A stretch of 64,000 nucleotides of DNA from Embleya scabrispora (GTDB taxonomy: Bacteria > Actinomycetota > Actinomycetes > Streptomycetales > Streptomycetaceae): contig NZ_MWQN01000001.1 in NCBI RefSeq assembly GCF_002024165.1, positions 6,386,001-6,450,000 of the forward strand, read 5' to 3'. Shown piece by piece: positions 1-8,193 of the stretch. The position numbers and the translations under genes were made by a program. The notes beneath the pieces are model-generated. The model was not told the origin of the DNA, did no database searches, and saw nothing but the letters and a program-made list of their open reading frames with translations. Each line of letters opens with the position of its first letter. Positions within the stretch are counted from its first letter, which is position 1.

Positions 1-902
1 CGGGTCAGCACGGTGTAGCCGGCGGCGAAGCGGGCCTCGTCCTGGGGCTGGACGTCGCTGATCGCGTCCACTTGGCCGGACTCCAGGCTGCCGGCGCGCA
101 CCCCGGACTCGGGCACGATCTTGAACACCAGCCGATCCAGGTACGCCTCGCCCGGGTGGGCGAACAGCGACGAGCCCCAGCCGTACCCGGTGCGCTTGGC
201 CAACTCCACGCTCTGGTTCGGCTTGTACGAGCGCAGCGTGAACGGGCCCGAGCCGACCAGGTCGCCCTGGCAGCGCTGTTCGGGCGTCTTGGCGAGGGTG
301 GCGGGGGAGAGCAGGCCCAGTGACATGGTCGAGGTGGCCTGGAGGAACTGGGCGCTGGGCGCCGCGAATTCCACGCGCACGGTGGTCGGGTCGAGCACCG
401 CGGTGCCCCGGTAGCCGGCGAGGTAGCTGCTCGCCACGGTCGCCTTTGCGCCCAGCGCGAGCACCGCGTCGAAGTTGGCCTTGACCGCCGCGCCGTCCAG
501 CGGGGCGCCGTCGGCGAAGGTCACCCCCGGGCGCAGGTGGAAGGTGAACGCGGTGGCCTGCGGGTTCACCTCCCACGAGGTGGCCAGCCACGGCTTGATC
601 TCGCCGGTGCGCCCGTCCTGGTCGGTCAGCGAGTCGACGAGTTGGCGGCCCACGTTCAGGCTCGCGTTGGTGCCGAACTGCTGCGGGTCCAGGCACGTGG
701 GGTCGGCGGCCAGCGCGAAGGTGAGCGTGCCGCCGGCCTTCGGCGGGCCGACCTCGACGGAACTCGCCGAAGGGCCGCCGGCGCCGTTGCAGGCGGCGAC
801 CAGGGCCAGGGCGGCGGTCGCGGCGGCGCCGGAGCCGGCGACGCGGCGCAGTCTTCGGACGTGGGCGGAGGCGGGGTCGGCGGCGAATCGCGAAAGGCGC
901 AT
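1..902 (-). CDS. ABC transporter solute-binding lipoprotein, family 5 (5' part, runs off the window)
   Basis: About 300 codons are visible; the C-terminal part lies beyond base 1. The product starts MRLSRFAAD, has a long Arg-rich n-region, a hydrophobic stretch and a lipobox LVAAC (residues 34-38), so Cys38 is the likely lipidated residue. The mature part has the features of SBP_bac_5 peptide/nickel binding proteins: GGTLTFALAADPTCLDPQ, then a segment with FTFHLRPGVTFADGAPLDGAAVKANFDAV, then LVGSGPFTLRSY. It should capture a peptide or similar ligand outside the membrane for an ABC importer, whose permease genes are not in view. The ATG at 902 follows GGAG with 6-7 nt spacing. The ligand cannot be told from sequence. 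Confidence 0.88.
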   Translation of the reverse strand, partial: MRLSRFAADPASAHVRRLRRVAGSGAAATAALALVAACNGAGGPSASSVEVGPPKAGGTLTFALAADPTCLDPQQFGTNASLNVGRQLVDSLTDQDGRTGEIKPWLATSWEVNPQATAFTFHLRPGVTFADGAPLDGAAVKANFDAVLALGAKATVASSYLAGYRGTAVLDPTTVRVEFAAPSAQFLQATSTMSLGLLSPATLAKTPEQRCQGDLVGSGPFTLRSYKPNQSVELAKRTGYGWGSSLFAHPGEAYLDRLVFKIVPESGVRAGSLESGQVDAISDVQPQDEARFAAGYTVLT

Positions 903-1493
903 GTATATCTCCGGGCAGGACGAATTCACGCGGCGGCGCGCGGGATTTCGGGCAGGCGATATCCATCGATGCACGCGCGCGCGGCGGCGTGTGAAACCCG
1001 ACGGAAATCGGGCCGGCGCGGGACGCGGCGCATCGAGGGCAGGAATGTGGAACGGCGGGCGGACGCCCCGCGATCACCGGTGTCGGCGGGATCGACGAGG
1101 GGGGTCCGGCGGCGGAGCGGGCCGGTCCGCGGCGGTCAGCGAGCCCGACAGGCCGAGCTGTGGACCCGGCCGAAATCGACATGCCTGCGCGTGCACAGGG
1201 GAGTTCGCGGGCGGTGCACGGCCGCGCCCGGCGGCGCGACGGCCTCGACACGCCGCGAGGAGACCCCCGGCGTGGAGGCGGTGACCGGCACCACGAGCGT
1301 CATGACGTCCTTCGACAACAATGGATCGATATCCGTACCGGCGAGAGCCTATCGAGTCCGCAGTGGCGACAACAAGTGGTAATTCCGCTTTTCGGCGCGG
1401 GTATGCGAAAACCCGCATCCGGCGGGCAATACCCGCGGCCCCGGCGCCGCGATATCGCCGGCGCCGGCGCCGCACCGCGCGGCCGCCGACGGC
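903..1493. other. Intergenic spacer upstream of the solute-binding protein gene
   Basis: 591 bp between two minus-strand genes. It must hold the promoter of the lipoprotein gene and the terminator of the reductase gene. The open frames crossing it are Arg-rich and unlike any protein I know, so I call no gene. Apart from the hairpins at 1397-1436 and some alternating GGCGCC/GATATC sequence around 1440-1475 I see nothing specific. Confidence 0.5.
1397..1436 (-). terminator. Two small hairpins downstream of the reductase gene
   Basis: GCGGGT (1397-1402) pairs with ACCCGC (1411-1416) across 8 nt, and GCGGG (1422-1426) pairs with CCCGC (1432-1436) across 5 nt. They lie 58-97 nt past the stop codon of the minus-strand reductase. 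The stems are short, so the terminator call is tentative. Confidence 0.35.
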
Positions 1494-2474
1494 CTACGGG
1501 ACGTCGGAGGAGTGGCCGGGAAAGACGTGCGCCGAGGGGTCGATCACGGTCATCGCGTTGTTGACGGCGGTTGCCGCCTCGCCGAAGCCGGTGGCGATCA
1601 GCTTGACCTTGCCGTCGTAGTCGACGATGTCGCCGGCGGCGAACACCCGCTCCAGGTTGGTGCGCATCGCCTGGTTCACCACGATGTGCCGCTTGCGCTG
1701 CTCCAGGCCCCAGTGGGTCATCGGGCCCAGGTCCGCGATGAAGCCGAGCGCGGCCACCACCGCCTGAACCGGCAGGGTGCGTACCGCGCCGTCGAGTTTG
1801 CCGACCACATCCGCCGCCCGCACCTGCCCGTTGCCGTGCAGCGCGGTGACCTCGGCGGAGGTGATCACCTCGGTGGTGGAGGCCAACACCCGCCGCACGG
1901 TGTGCTCGTGCGCGCGGAACTTGTCCCGCCGGTGGACCAGCGTGATCGACTTGGCGATCGGCTCCAGGCTGGTCGCCCAGTCGAACGCCGAGTCGCCGCC
2001 GCCCACGATCAACACGTCGAGTCCGGCCAGATCGGCCAGGCGCGGCACGAAGTAGCGCACACCCTCGCCGGTGAACGCGTCGGCCGCCGGCAGCGGGCGC
2101 GGACTGAAGGTGCCGATGCCGCCGCTGATCAACACCACCTTGGTGCGCACCACCAACCCGTTCGCGCAGGTGACGGTGACACCCTCCTCGTCCTGCGCCA
2201 ACTGCTCGGCGCGGTGCCCGAGGAGGTAGTTCGGCTCGAACGGGGCGGCCTGTTCGACCAGCGCGTCGACCAGGTCCTGGCCCTTGATCGCGGGGAAGCC
2301 CGCGACATCGTAGATCATCTTCTCCGGGTACATCGCGGAGATCTGCCCGCCGGGTTCGGGCAGCGAGTCGACGAGCGCGGTGCGCAGGCCCCGGAAACCC
2401 GCGTAGTAGGCGGCGTACAGGCCCGTCGGGCCCGCGCCGACGACGAGCAGATCGGTGTCGACGGTGGTGGACAC
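1494..2474 (-). CDS. Ferredoxin/flavodoxin-NADP+ reductase, thioredoxin-reductase-like (FNR type 2)
   Basis: 326 residues, cytoplasmic FAD/NAD(P)H flavoprotein expected to move electrons between NADPH and ferredoxin or flavodoxin. N-terminal FAD-binding motif VVGAGPTGLYAAYYAG (about residues 11-26), then EPGGQISAMYPEK. The second dinucleotide fold is LIVGGGDSAFDWA, and the C-terminal FAD motif is AAGDIVDYDGKVKLIATGFGE. There is no CxxC redox-active pair, which separates it from thioredoxin reductase and fits the YumC-type FNR. GTG start at 2474 preceded by GGAAGGAG at 5 nt. A 3Fe-4S-type ferredoxin at 21897-22184 could be a partner but is not linked to it. Confidence 0.9.
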   Translation of the reverse strand: MSTTVDTDLLVVGAGPTGLYAAYYAGFRGLRTALVDSLPEPGGQISAMYPEKMIYDVAGFPAIKGQDLVDALVEQAAPFEPNYLLGHRAEQLAQDEEGVTVTCANGLVVRTKVVLISGGIGTFSPRPLPAADAFTGEGVRYFVPRLADLAGLDVLIVGGGDSAFDWATSLEPIAKSITLVHRRDKFRAHEHTVRRVLASTTEVITSAEVTALHGNGQVRAADVVGKLDGAVRTLPVQAVVAALGFIADLGPMTHWGLEQRKRHIVVNQAMRTNLERVFAAGDIVDYDGKVKLIATGFGEAATAVNNAMTVIDPSAHVFPGHSSDVP

Positions 2475-2604
2475 ACGCGCTCCTTCCCGAGCGGGGTTGC
2501 CCGGACACTAGCCCAAGGACACACGGGCTTCTCCGAGTTCGTGCCCCGCGTCACACGAACGGAAGCACCGACCGCGCGCGAGGTAGCCCAACGGTGGGCA
2601 AAAG

Positions 2605-2624
2605 TCCATACGTGGCCGTATGGA
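2605..2624. promoter_or_regulatory. Inverted repeat TCCATACG-N4-CGTATGGA, possible operator
   Basis: Perfect 8-bp arms separated by TGGC, located between the reductase gene and the weak short ORF at 2675, about 37 bp upstream of a TAGGGT -10 candidate (2662-2667). Position and symmetry suggest a regulator-binding site; no regulator gene is adjacent. Confidence 0.4.
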
Positions 2625-2674
2625 AACCGTGGAACTTGTTCTCATCCGGCCCGCCGGTCGTTAGGGTCCCGTCC

Positions 2675-3027
2675 ATGGAGTTCTCCTGCGCGCCGCGGCG
2701 ACGATCGGCGCTTCGGCGCAGATCGCGATGGGCGCCGACCACGGCCGCGCCCGGCCTCGGCGCCACGGCCCGCCCCGGGTTAGCCCCACGGCCGCACCGC
2801 CCGCCCGCGCCGCGCCCGGTCGACTCACCCTCACGGGCGAAGGCGAACGCGTGTGCGGCAAACTGGCGGCGCCCGCGCACCGCGGCGTGATCGAGGTCGC
2901 CTGCCGGCGGCTCGGTCTCGATCCGGTACGCGAGTTCGCGGTGCCGCGCCCGAGGGGCGAGGCGGCCGCACCGACCGATCCGCTTCGAGCCCGTTCGAAT
3001 CCCGCACGACCGCGAGGACGCACATGA
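2675..3027 (+). other. Possible short or frame-disrupted gene upstream of the 3024 hypothetical gene
   Basis: A TAGGGT -10 box (2662-2667) sits 7 nt before an ATG at 2675, the same spacing as at convincing leaderless genes in this window. That frame stops at 2890 after about 71 residues rich in Arg, Pro and Ala. A different frame, open from ATG 2728, looks more protein-like near its end (GRLTLTGEGERVCGKL, then RGVIEVACRRLGLDP) and stops at 3025-3027, overlapping the next start as ATGA. A single frameshift between about 2680 and 2730 would join promoter, start and coupled end. This may be a decayed gene, two tiny ORFs or no gene; I do not recognise the peptide. Confidence 0.25.
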
Positions 3028-3644
3028 CCCTGTTCCCCGGCAGGGACTCCGACGTCACCACCGCCGTCGCCGCTCTGCTGGCGAAGTGCCGACTGTCGAT
3101 ACCCCGCACCTGGATACTCACCGCGCTCGACTACGCGTGGCACGACGAGCGCCCCGTCGTGGTCCTGCGCCATCAACCCGCCGGCGATCCGCGCCCCGGC
3201 GGCGCACACGCCAGCGTGGTGGTCGACCGCGCCGACGGCACCCTGCTGGGCTGGACCCGGCTGGACGGCCCGCGTCCGGGGCCGCTGCCCGGCACCGAGG
3301 AGGCGCACGCCGCCGCCGAGGCGTTTTGGCACCACGTCGATCCGCTGCACGCCGAGGGGCTGACCGTGCAGTGGGTCGCCCAGCACGACGAGACCATCGC
3401 CACCACGTCCGGCCGGGCCGGCGCGGTGAGCGGAATGAGGGTCAACGCGCGTCACATCAACGGGCTCTACACGTGGGCGGTGCTCGCGGGCGACCTGTCC
3501 GTGCTCACCTACGAGCGCGACGTGCAATGGGACGAGCGGGCCGCCCGGCGGCGCACCCAGATGTGGCTGCACGACCGCTGGCGGGCCGCCGTGGACGGCA
3601 CCGCACCGGCTCCCGGCGCGCCGTACGCACCGGCCCGTCGCTGA
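3024..3644 (+). CDS. Hypothetical protein
   Basis: 206 residues, not recognised. Starts MTLFPGRDSDVTTAVAALL; no signal peptide, membrane segment or obvious catalytic motif. A Trp-rich second half contains AEAFWHHVDPLHAEGLTV, then ARHINGLYTWAVLAGDLSVLTYERDVQWDERAARRRTQMWLHDRW, resembling small soluble actinobacterial proteins of unknown function. The ATG at 3024 overlaps the TGA of the upstream weak ORF (ATGA). The gene ends just before a UUCG-capped terminator. High G/C third-position use and strand-consistent spacing support a real gene. Confidence 0.72.
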   Translation: MTLFPGRDSDVTTAVAALLAKCRLSIPRTWILTALDYAWHDERPVVVLRHQPAGDPRPGGAHASVVVDRADGTLLGWTRLDGPRPGPLPGTEEAHAAAEAFWHHVDPLHAEGLTVQWVAQHDETIATTSGRAGAVSGMRVNARHINGLYTWAVLAGDLSVLTYERDVQWDERAARRRTQMWLHDRWRAAVDGTAPAPGAPYAPARR

Positions 3645-3699
3645 CTTCGTACCGAATCAACTCCCGGAAAATTCCGGCAAGTTCATCAAACCCCCAGCT

Positions 3700-3725
3700 C
3701 ACGCGGGTCCTTCGGGGCCCGCGTG
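3700..3725 (+). terminator. UUCG-capped terminator
   Basis: CACGCGGGTCC (3700-3710), loop TTCG, GGGCCCGCGTG (3715-3725): an 11-bp stem with one G-U pair and a UUCG tetraloop, followed by a short T-rich stretch (GTTTTC). It separates the hypothetical gene from the chitinase promoter. Confidence 0.75.
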
Positions 3726-3752
3726 CGGCGTTTTCGGCGCCGGGCACGATGG

Positions 3753-3810
3753 TTGGTCCAGACCATTTTGGTACAGACCATTGACCTCTGGTCCAGACCT
3801 TTCCTACGCT
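3753..3810 (+). promoter_or_regulatory. Chitinase promoter with three TGGTCnAGACC(A/T) boxes (DasR-type sites)
   Basis: TGGTCCAGACCA at 3754-3765, TGGTACAGACCA at 3769-3780 and TGGTCCAGACCT at 3789-3800. These match the core of the DasR-responsive element and the direct repeats known at Streptomyces chitinase promoters. A -35 TTGACC (3781-3786) and -10 TACGCT (3805-3810) are separated by 18 bp, so box 2 ends at the -35 and box 3 lies in the spacer. Expected behaviour is repression by a GntR-family DasR protein and induction by chitin-derived amino sugars. Confidence 0.82.
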
Positions 3811-3899
3811 CACGGAACCCGCGGTGGGGTGCTCGTCGAATCGTTTCCCCACCGGCAGGTGCACGTCCCCGCATGTCTGGCCCCACTCGAGGAGCACCC

Positions 3900-5744
3900 T
3901 TGAGCACAGGAACCAAACAACGCACCACCCTGTCCCGACGCACTCTCGTCGCCATGATGAGCGCCCTGCTGCTTCCCCTGGCGGCAATGGTCGGCCTCGC
4001 GTCCCCCGCACAGGCCGCCGGCACCACCGCGACGTTCGTCAAGACCTCCGACTGGGGCTCCGGCTTCGGCGGAAGCTGGACCGTCAAGAACACCGGCACC
4101 GCCGCGATCAGCTCGTGGACCCTGGAATGGGACTTCCCCGCCGGCACCGCCGTCGGCTCGTCCTGGGACGCCACCGTCACGCGCACCGGCGACCACTACA
4201 GCGCCAAGAACGTCGGCTGGAACGGCACCGTCGCCCCCGGCGCCTCGGTGACCTTCGGCTTCAACGGCACCGGCCCGGGCAACCCGACGGGCTGTAAGAT
4301 CAACGGCGCCTCCTGCGACGGGGGCCCCACCAACCCCGGCGACAACCCGCCATCGGCGCCCGGTACGCCCGTGGCGAGCAACGTCGGCGACAACGGCGCC
4401 ACGCTCACCTGGAGCGCGGCGACCGACGACCACGGCGTCAAGAACTACGACGTGCTGCGCGGCGGCACCAAGGTCGCCACCGTCGCCACGACCACCTACA
4501 CCGACGGCGGCCTCGCCGCGGGCACCGACTACACCTACACCGTCGTCGCCCGCGACAACGCCGACCAGACCGGCCCGGCCAGCGCCCCGGTCACCGTGCA
4601 CACCACCGGCGGCGGCAACCCCGGCGGCGGAAACGCGGTCAAGCTCGGCTACTTCACCAACTGGGGCATCTACGGCCGCAACTACAACGTGAAGAACATC
4701 GTCACGTCCGGCTCGGCCGCCAAGATCACCCACATCAACTACGCCTTCGGCAACGTCCAGGGCGGCAAGTGCACCATCGGCGACTCCTACGCCGACTACG
4801 ACAAGGCGTTCACCGCCGATCAAAGCGTCAGCGGCGTCGCCGACAACTGGGAGCAGCCGCTGCGCGGCAACTTCAACCAGTTGCGCCAGCTCAAGGCCAA
4901 GTACCCCAACATCAAGGTCCTGTGGTCCTTCGGCGGCTGGACCTGGTCCGGCGGCTTCGGCCAGGCCGCGGCCAACCCCGCCGCGTTCGCCGAATCCTGC
5001 TACAACCTGGTCGAAGACCCGCGCTGGGCCGACGTGTTCGACGGCATCGACCTCGACTGGGAATACCCCAACGCGTGCGGCCTGACCTGCGACACCAGCG
5101 GCGCCGCGTCGATCAAGACGCTGCTCGCGGCCACCCGCGCCAAGTTCGGTGCCAACAACCTGGTCACCGCGGCGATCACCGCCGACGCCTCCTCGGCCGG
5201 CAAGATCGACGCGGCCGACTACGGCGGCGCCTCCGCGTCCGTCGACTGGTACAACGTGATGACGTACGACTTCTTCGGCGCCTGGGACGCCAAGGGCCCC
5301 ACCGCCCCCCACTCGCCGCTGACCTCGTACACCGGCATCCCCAAGGACGGCTTCAACTCCTCGGACGCCATCGCCAAGCTCAAGACCAAGGGCGTACCGG
5401 CGAGCAAGCTCCTCCTCGGCATCGGCTTCTACGGCCGCGGCTGGACCGGCGTCACCCAGGACACGCCCGGCGGCACCGCCACCGGCGCCGCCCCGGGCAC
5501 CTACGAGGCCGGCATCGAGGACTACAAGGTGCTCAAGAGCAGCTGCCCCACCACCGGACTCGTGGCCGGCACCGCCTACGCCAAGTGCGGCAGCAACTGG
5601 TGGAGCTACGACACCCCGGCCACCGTCGCCTCCAAGATGCACTGGGCCAAGGCGCAGAACCTGCGCGGCGCGTTCTTCTGGGAGTTCAGCGGTGACACCA
5701 CCAACGGCGAACTCGCGGCCGCGATCCACAACGGCCTGGGCTAG
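3900..5744 (+). CDS. Secreted chitinase: CBM2, fibronectin III and GH18 domains
   Basis: 614 residues from a TTG start at 3900, preceded by GAGGAG (3889-3894). Twin-arginine-like signal (SRRTLVAMMSALLLPLAA...) with likely cleavage near AQA-A (about residues 37-40). A CBM2-type cellulose/chitin-binding module (about 42-140) is followed by an Fn3 domain (about 153-240), a Gly-rich linker and a GH18 catalytic domain (about 250-614). The GH18 signature DGIDLDWE is at residues 381-388; Glu388 is the expected acid/base. It hydrolyses chitin to oligosaccharides outside the cell and resembles the Streptomyces ChiC type. Regulation is implied by the three DasR-type boxes upstream. An alternative ATG at 3954 would cut into the signal peptide. 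Confidence 0.93.
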   Translation: MSTGTKQRTTLSRRTLVAMMSALLLPLAAMVGLASPAQAAGTTATFVKTSDWGSGFGGSWTVKNTGTAAISSWTLEWDFPAGTAVGSSWDATVTRTGDHYSAKNVGWNGTVAPGASVTFGFNGTGPGNPTGCKINGASCDGGPTNPGDNPPSAPGTPVASNVGDNGATLTWSAATDDHGVKNYDVLRGGTKVATVATTTYTDGGLAAGTDYTYTVVARDNADQTGPASAPVTVHTTGGGNPGGGNAVKLGYFTNWGIYGRNYNVKNIVTSGSAAKITHINYAFGNVQGGKCTIGDSYADYDKAFTADQSVSGVADNWEQPLRGNFNQLRQLKAKYPNIKVLWSFGGWTWSGGFGQAAANPAAFAESCYNLVEDPRWADVFDGIDLDWEYPNACGLTCDTSGAASIKTLLAATRAKFGANNLVTAAITADASSAGKIDAADYGGASASVDWYNVMTYDFFGAWDAKGPTAPHSPLTSYTGIPKDGFNSSDAIAKLKTKGVPASKLLLGIGFYGRGWTGVTQDTPGGTATGAAPGTYEAGIEDYKVLKSSCPTTGLVAGTAYAKCGSNWWSYDTPATVASKMHWAKAQNLRGAFFWEFSGDTTNGELAAAIHNGLG

Positions 5745-5748
5745 CCCC

Positions 5749-5778
5749 GAAGGCGCGGCCACGAACGCGGCCGCCTTC
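5749..5778 (+). terminator. Hairpin just after chitinase stop
   Basis: GAAGGCG (5749-5755) pairs with CGCCTTC (5772-5778), starting 5 nt after the chitinase stop codon. Probably works with the stronger hairpin at 5798-5833. Confidence 0.5.
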
Positions 5779-5797
5779 ACCGCTTCGTGACCGCACG

Positions 5798-5833
5798 GTC
5801 GTGACCGGGCCCACCGGGGTGCCCGGTCACGAC
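5798..5833 (+). terminator. Strong 13-bp stem terminator after chitinase
   Basis: GTCGTGACCGGGC (5798-5810) and GCCCGGTCACGAC (5821-5833) form a perfect 13-bp stem with a 10-nt loop, then a C-rich tail. Without a U tract it fits the usual high-GC actinomycete terminator form. Confidence 0.7.
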
Positions 5834-5943
5834 ACCCCCCGAGCGGGCCCGCCGTCCACCGGCGCGGACGACGGGTTCGGCACAAACCGCGCGGGCGAGG
5901 TCCCAGGACCCCGCCCGCGCGGCCGTCCGCTTACCCTGGCCCG

Positions 5944-6546
5944 GTGAAACCCGCGCACCCCACCCGCCTCGACCTCGGCCTGCGCGCCCGCACCGAAGGC
6001 CCGGCCGCCGCCGCGGGCCCCACCGTGAAGCCGGCGCGCCACCCGGACATCGAGACCCGCGCCGACCTGGAGACCCTCCTGCGCCGGTTCTACCGAGCCG
6101 CCTTCGCGGACCCCCTCATCGGCGCCCACTTCACCGAGATCGCGGGCACCGACCTCGAGACCCACCTGCCGCGGATCACCGACTTCTGGGATCGCGCCCT
6201 GCTACGCGGCGCCGACTACCGAGGCGACCCGCTCGCCGTCCACCGCGCCCTGCACGAGGCCGCCCCCCTGACCGCCCGCCACTTCGGCCGCTGGCTCCAG
6301 CTGTGGCACGCCACGGTGGACGGCGCCCACACGGGCACCCGCGCGGAGCGCGCCAAATCCCAGGCCGAACGCATCGCCCAAGCCATGCTCCGCCGCCTCC
6401 CCACCCCCGACACGCCGGCCGAGCGGCCCCGAGGCGGCTTCATCCCGCTGAGCACCCTGCACCTGCGCCACCCCGACACCGGACACAACGCGCCGGGCTC
6501 GGCCCCCACGGCGCGCTCGCGGCGAGAGGCCGATCGCGCCCGCTGA
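5944..6546 (+). CDS. Group III truncated haemoglobin
   Basis: 200 residues: a globin core at about 36-150 with an N-terminal extension and a polar C-terminal tail. The core DIETRADLETLLRRFYRAAF, then DPLIGAHF and HLPRITDFWD, matches group III (P-type) truncated haemoglobins. His113 in TARHFGRWLQLW is the expected proximal haem ligand. These proteins bind O2, NO or H2O2; the exact role is unknown. GTG start at 5944 lies 6 nt after a TACCCT -10 box (5932-5937), consistent with a leaderless message. The tail after about residue 155 is Pro/Arg-rich and unusual for the family. Confidence 0.85.
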   Translation: MKPAHPTRLDLGLRARTEGPAAAAGPTVKPARHPDIETRADLETLLRRFYRAAFADPLIGAHFTEIAGTDLETHLPRITDFWDRALLRGADYRGDPLAVHRALHEAAPLTARHFGRWLQLWHATVDGAHTGTRAERAKSQAERIAQAMLRRLPTPDTPAERPRGGFIPLSTLHLRHPDTGHNAPGSAPTARSRREADRAR

Positions 6547-6588
6547 CCCGGCGGGCGGCGCGTGGCGCGGCCGGCGGCGGCCGAGGAC

Positions 6589-8022
6589 TCAGACCGTGAC
6601 CGTGACCGTGTAGCGCCCGGGCGTCGGCGTGGTGATGCGGGCCGTGTCGTCGCGTTGCTCCGTGCGGGCGCGGCCGGGGCCCGACACCCGGACCGTCGGG
6701 GGCTTGGCGTACACCTCCTTCGGGAGGGTGATCTCCGTGGGCGCGTCGGCGCCTCGGCGGGTGGTGAAGGTCAGCGTGTAGGTGCGGGTGTCCGCGTCGT
6801 AGCGGTAGCTCTCCGGGTTTCCGGCCACGACGCGCGCAAAGGGCTGGATCAGCAGCCTGTTGTTGGGCTTCATGCGGCCGTCGGCGTCGAAGGTGCAGTA
6901 GCCGCCGCCGTCGCACCACTGCCAGCCGGCCCAGCCGGTGCCGAAGCGGTCCATGGCGGCGGTCATGCGCCGGTAGAACAGCGCGATGTTGGGCAGCGAC
7001 TGGTCGGGCGGGCCCCACTCGCCCACGATCAGCGGGAGTTCGTTCGCCCTGGGATAGGCGGTGATCGCGGCCTCGTAGTTCTCGATGAAGCCGCCGGCCG
7101 GGTCGTAGTCGGCGCCGGTCTCCATCGCGCTCTCGTAGAAGTGCGGGGCATAGGCGACCTTGTCGTCGCTGATCGGGCCGAGCGCGGTGGGCACGCCGAG
7201 GCCGACGATCGGGGTCGGCTCGACGAAGATCCAGTTGCGCCGGTCGACGAGGCGAATGGCGTCGGCGAGCCGATTCCACGTGTCGGTGATCTGCGTCGAT
7301 TCGAGCCGGGCGGCGGCGGTGGGGATGTCCTCGCCGTCGCGGAAGCGGCCCATCGGCTCGTTCATCAGGTCGTAGCCGAGCACCGCGGGATGCCGGCCGA
7401 AGGCCGCGGCGACCCTGGTCCACATGGCCGCCTGCGCGCGCCGCAGATCACGATCCTCATACAGATGATCGAACGCGGCCTGCACGCCGGGCGTGTAGTA
7501 CTCGGCGAACCAGTCGCCGGGCACCGGCTCGTACGGCAGGCCCTCGTCGCGCGTGGTCCACTCGGGATTGCCGCGGTGATCGGAGAAGTACGGCCCGTAC
7601 ACGTCCTGGTGCGCGTCGAGGATCACCTTGACGCGGTACTTGTCGGCCCAGTCGAGAATGCGGCCGACGCGGGCGAGATAGTCGCGGTCGTACCGGCCCG
7701 GACGCGGCTCCAGGTCGTCCCAGAAGAACAACACCCGGGCGAGGTTGAAGCCGCGCGAGGACAGTTCGCGGAACTGGTTCTCGGTGACGTCCTCGAACGC
7801 CCGCGCGCCGCGGTGTGCCTTGTCGCCGATGTTGAAGCCGCGCCACTGGGTGGCCCGCCCGTGCTCGTCGGCGATGAAGGTGCGCTCGCCGACGGTGATC
7901 TTGTCGGGGCCGCGGCCGTGGTGCCCGCCCTGCGCGTACGCCGGGCCGGGCAGACCCGCCAGGAGCAGGCCGCAGGCCAGTGTCGCGGCGCCGAGCAGTC
8001 GGGTGCGGATGGGGACGCGCAT
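6589..8022 (-). CDS. Secreted glycoside hydrolase family 5, endoglycoceramidase-like
   Basis: 477 residues. Sec signal MRVPIRTRLLGAATLACGLL.. with probable cleavage after AYA (residue 30). The catalytic TIM barrel contains RGFNIGDKAH, LDAHQDVYG, YDLMNEP (Glu222, acid/base) and LIVGEWGPP (Glu335, nucleophile). The LDAHQDVYG and MNEP context is characteristic of endoglycoceramidases and related GH5 enzymes that cut glycosphingolipid glycans from ceramide. A C-terminal beta domain (about 385-477) ends in TPGRYTVTVTV. ATG at 8022 follows GGAGG. The exact substrate is inferred; other GH5 activities are possible. It is convergent with the globin gene and divergent from the nuclease gene. Confidence 0.85.
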   Translation of the reverse strand: MRVPIRTRLLGAATLACGLLLAGLPGPAYAQGGHHGRGPDKITVGERTFIADEHGRATQWRGFNIGDKAHRGARAFEDVTENQFRELSSRGFNLARVLFFWDDLEPRPGRYDRDYLARVGRILDWADKYRVKVILDAHQDVYGPYFSDHRGNPEWTTRDEGLPYEPVPGDWFAEYYTPGVQAAFDHLYEDRDLRRAQAAMWTRVAAAFGRHPAVLGYDLMNEPMGRFRDGEDIPTAAARLESTQITDTWNRLADAIRLVDRRNWIFVEPTPIVGLGVPTALGPISDDKVAYAPHFYESAMETGADYDPAGGFIENYEAAITAYPRANELPLIVGEWGPPDQSLPNIALFYRRMTAAMDRFGTGWAGWQWCDGGGYCTFDADGRMKPNNRLLIQPFARVVAGNPESYRYDADTRTYTLTFTTRRGADAPTEITLPKEVYAKPPTVRVSGPGRARTEQRDDTARITTPTPGRYTVTVTV

Positions 8023-8193
8023 GGAACCTCCGTCGGAACGAGGGGGAGGGGACGGGGAAGGCGTGCGTGGAGGCGCGGGCCGGATACCGCGCCTCGCGGA
8101 GCCGGACTCTACTGACTGGTAGTCGCGATGGACAGGGCCTTCGACCCGCGCGGGGCGCACAGGGTGTCGCCGTGCGCGCATAGGGTGTGCGGC

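Noticed and set aside
1074-1475. Arg-rich minus-strand ORF upstream of the solute-binding protein gene
   Set aside because: Low-complexity composition, no ribosome site and no protein-like pattern.
2993-3003. GTTCGAATCCC resembling a tRNA T-loop
   Set aside because: The flanking bases do not form a T-stem, and no acceptor or anticodon stem can be drawn around it.
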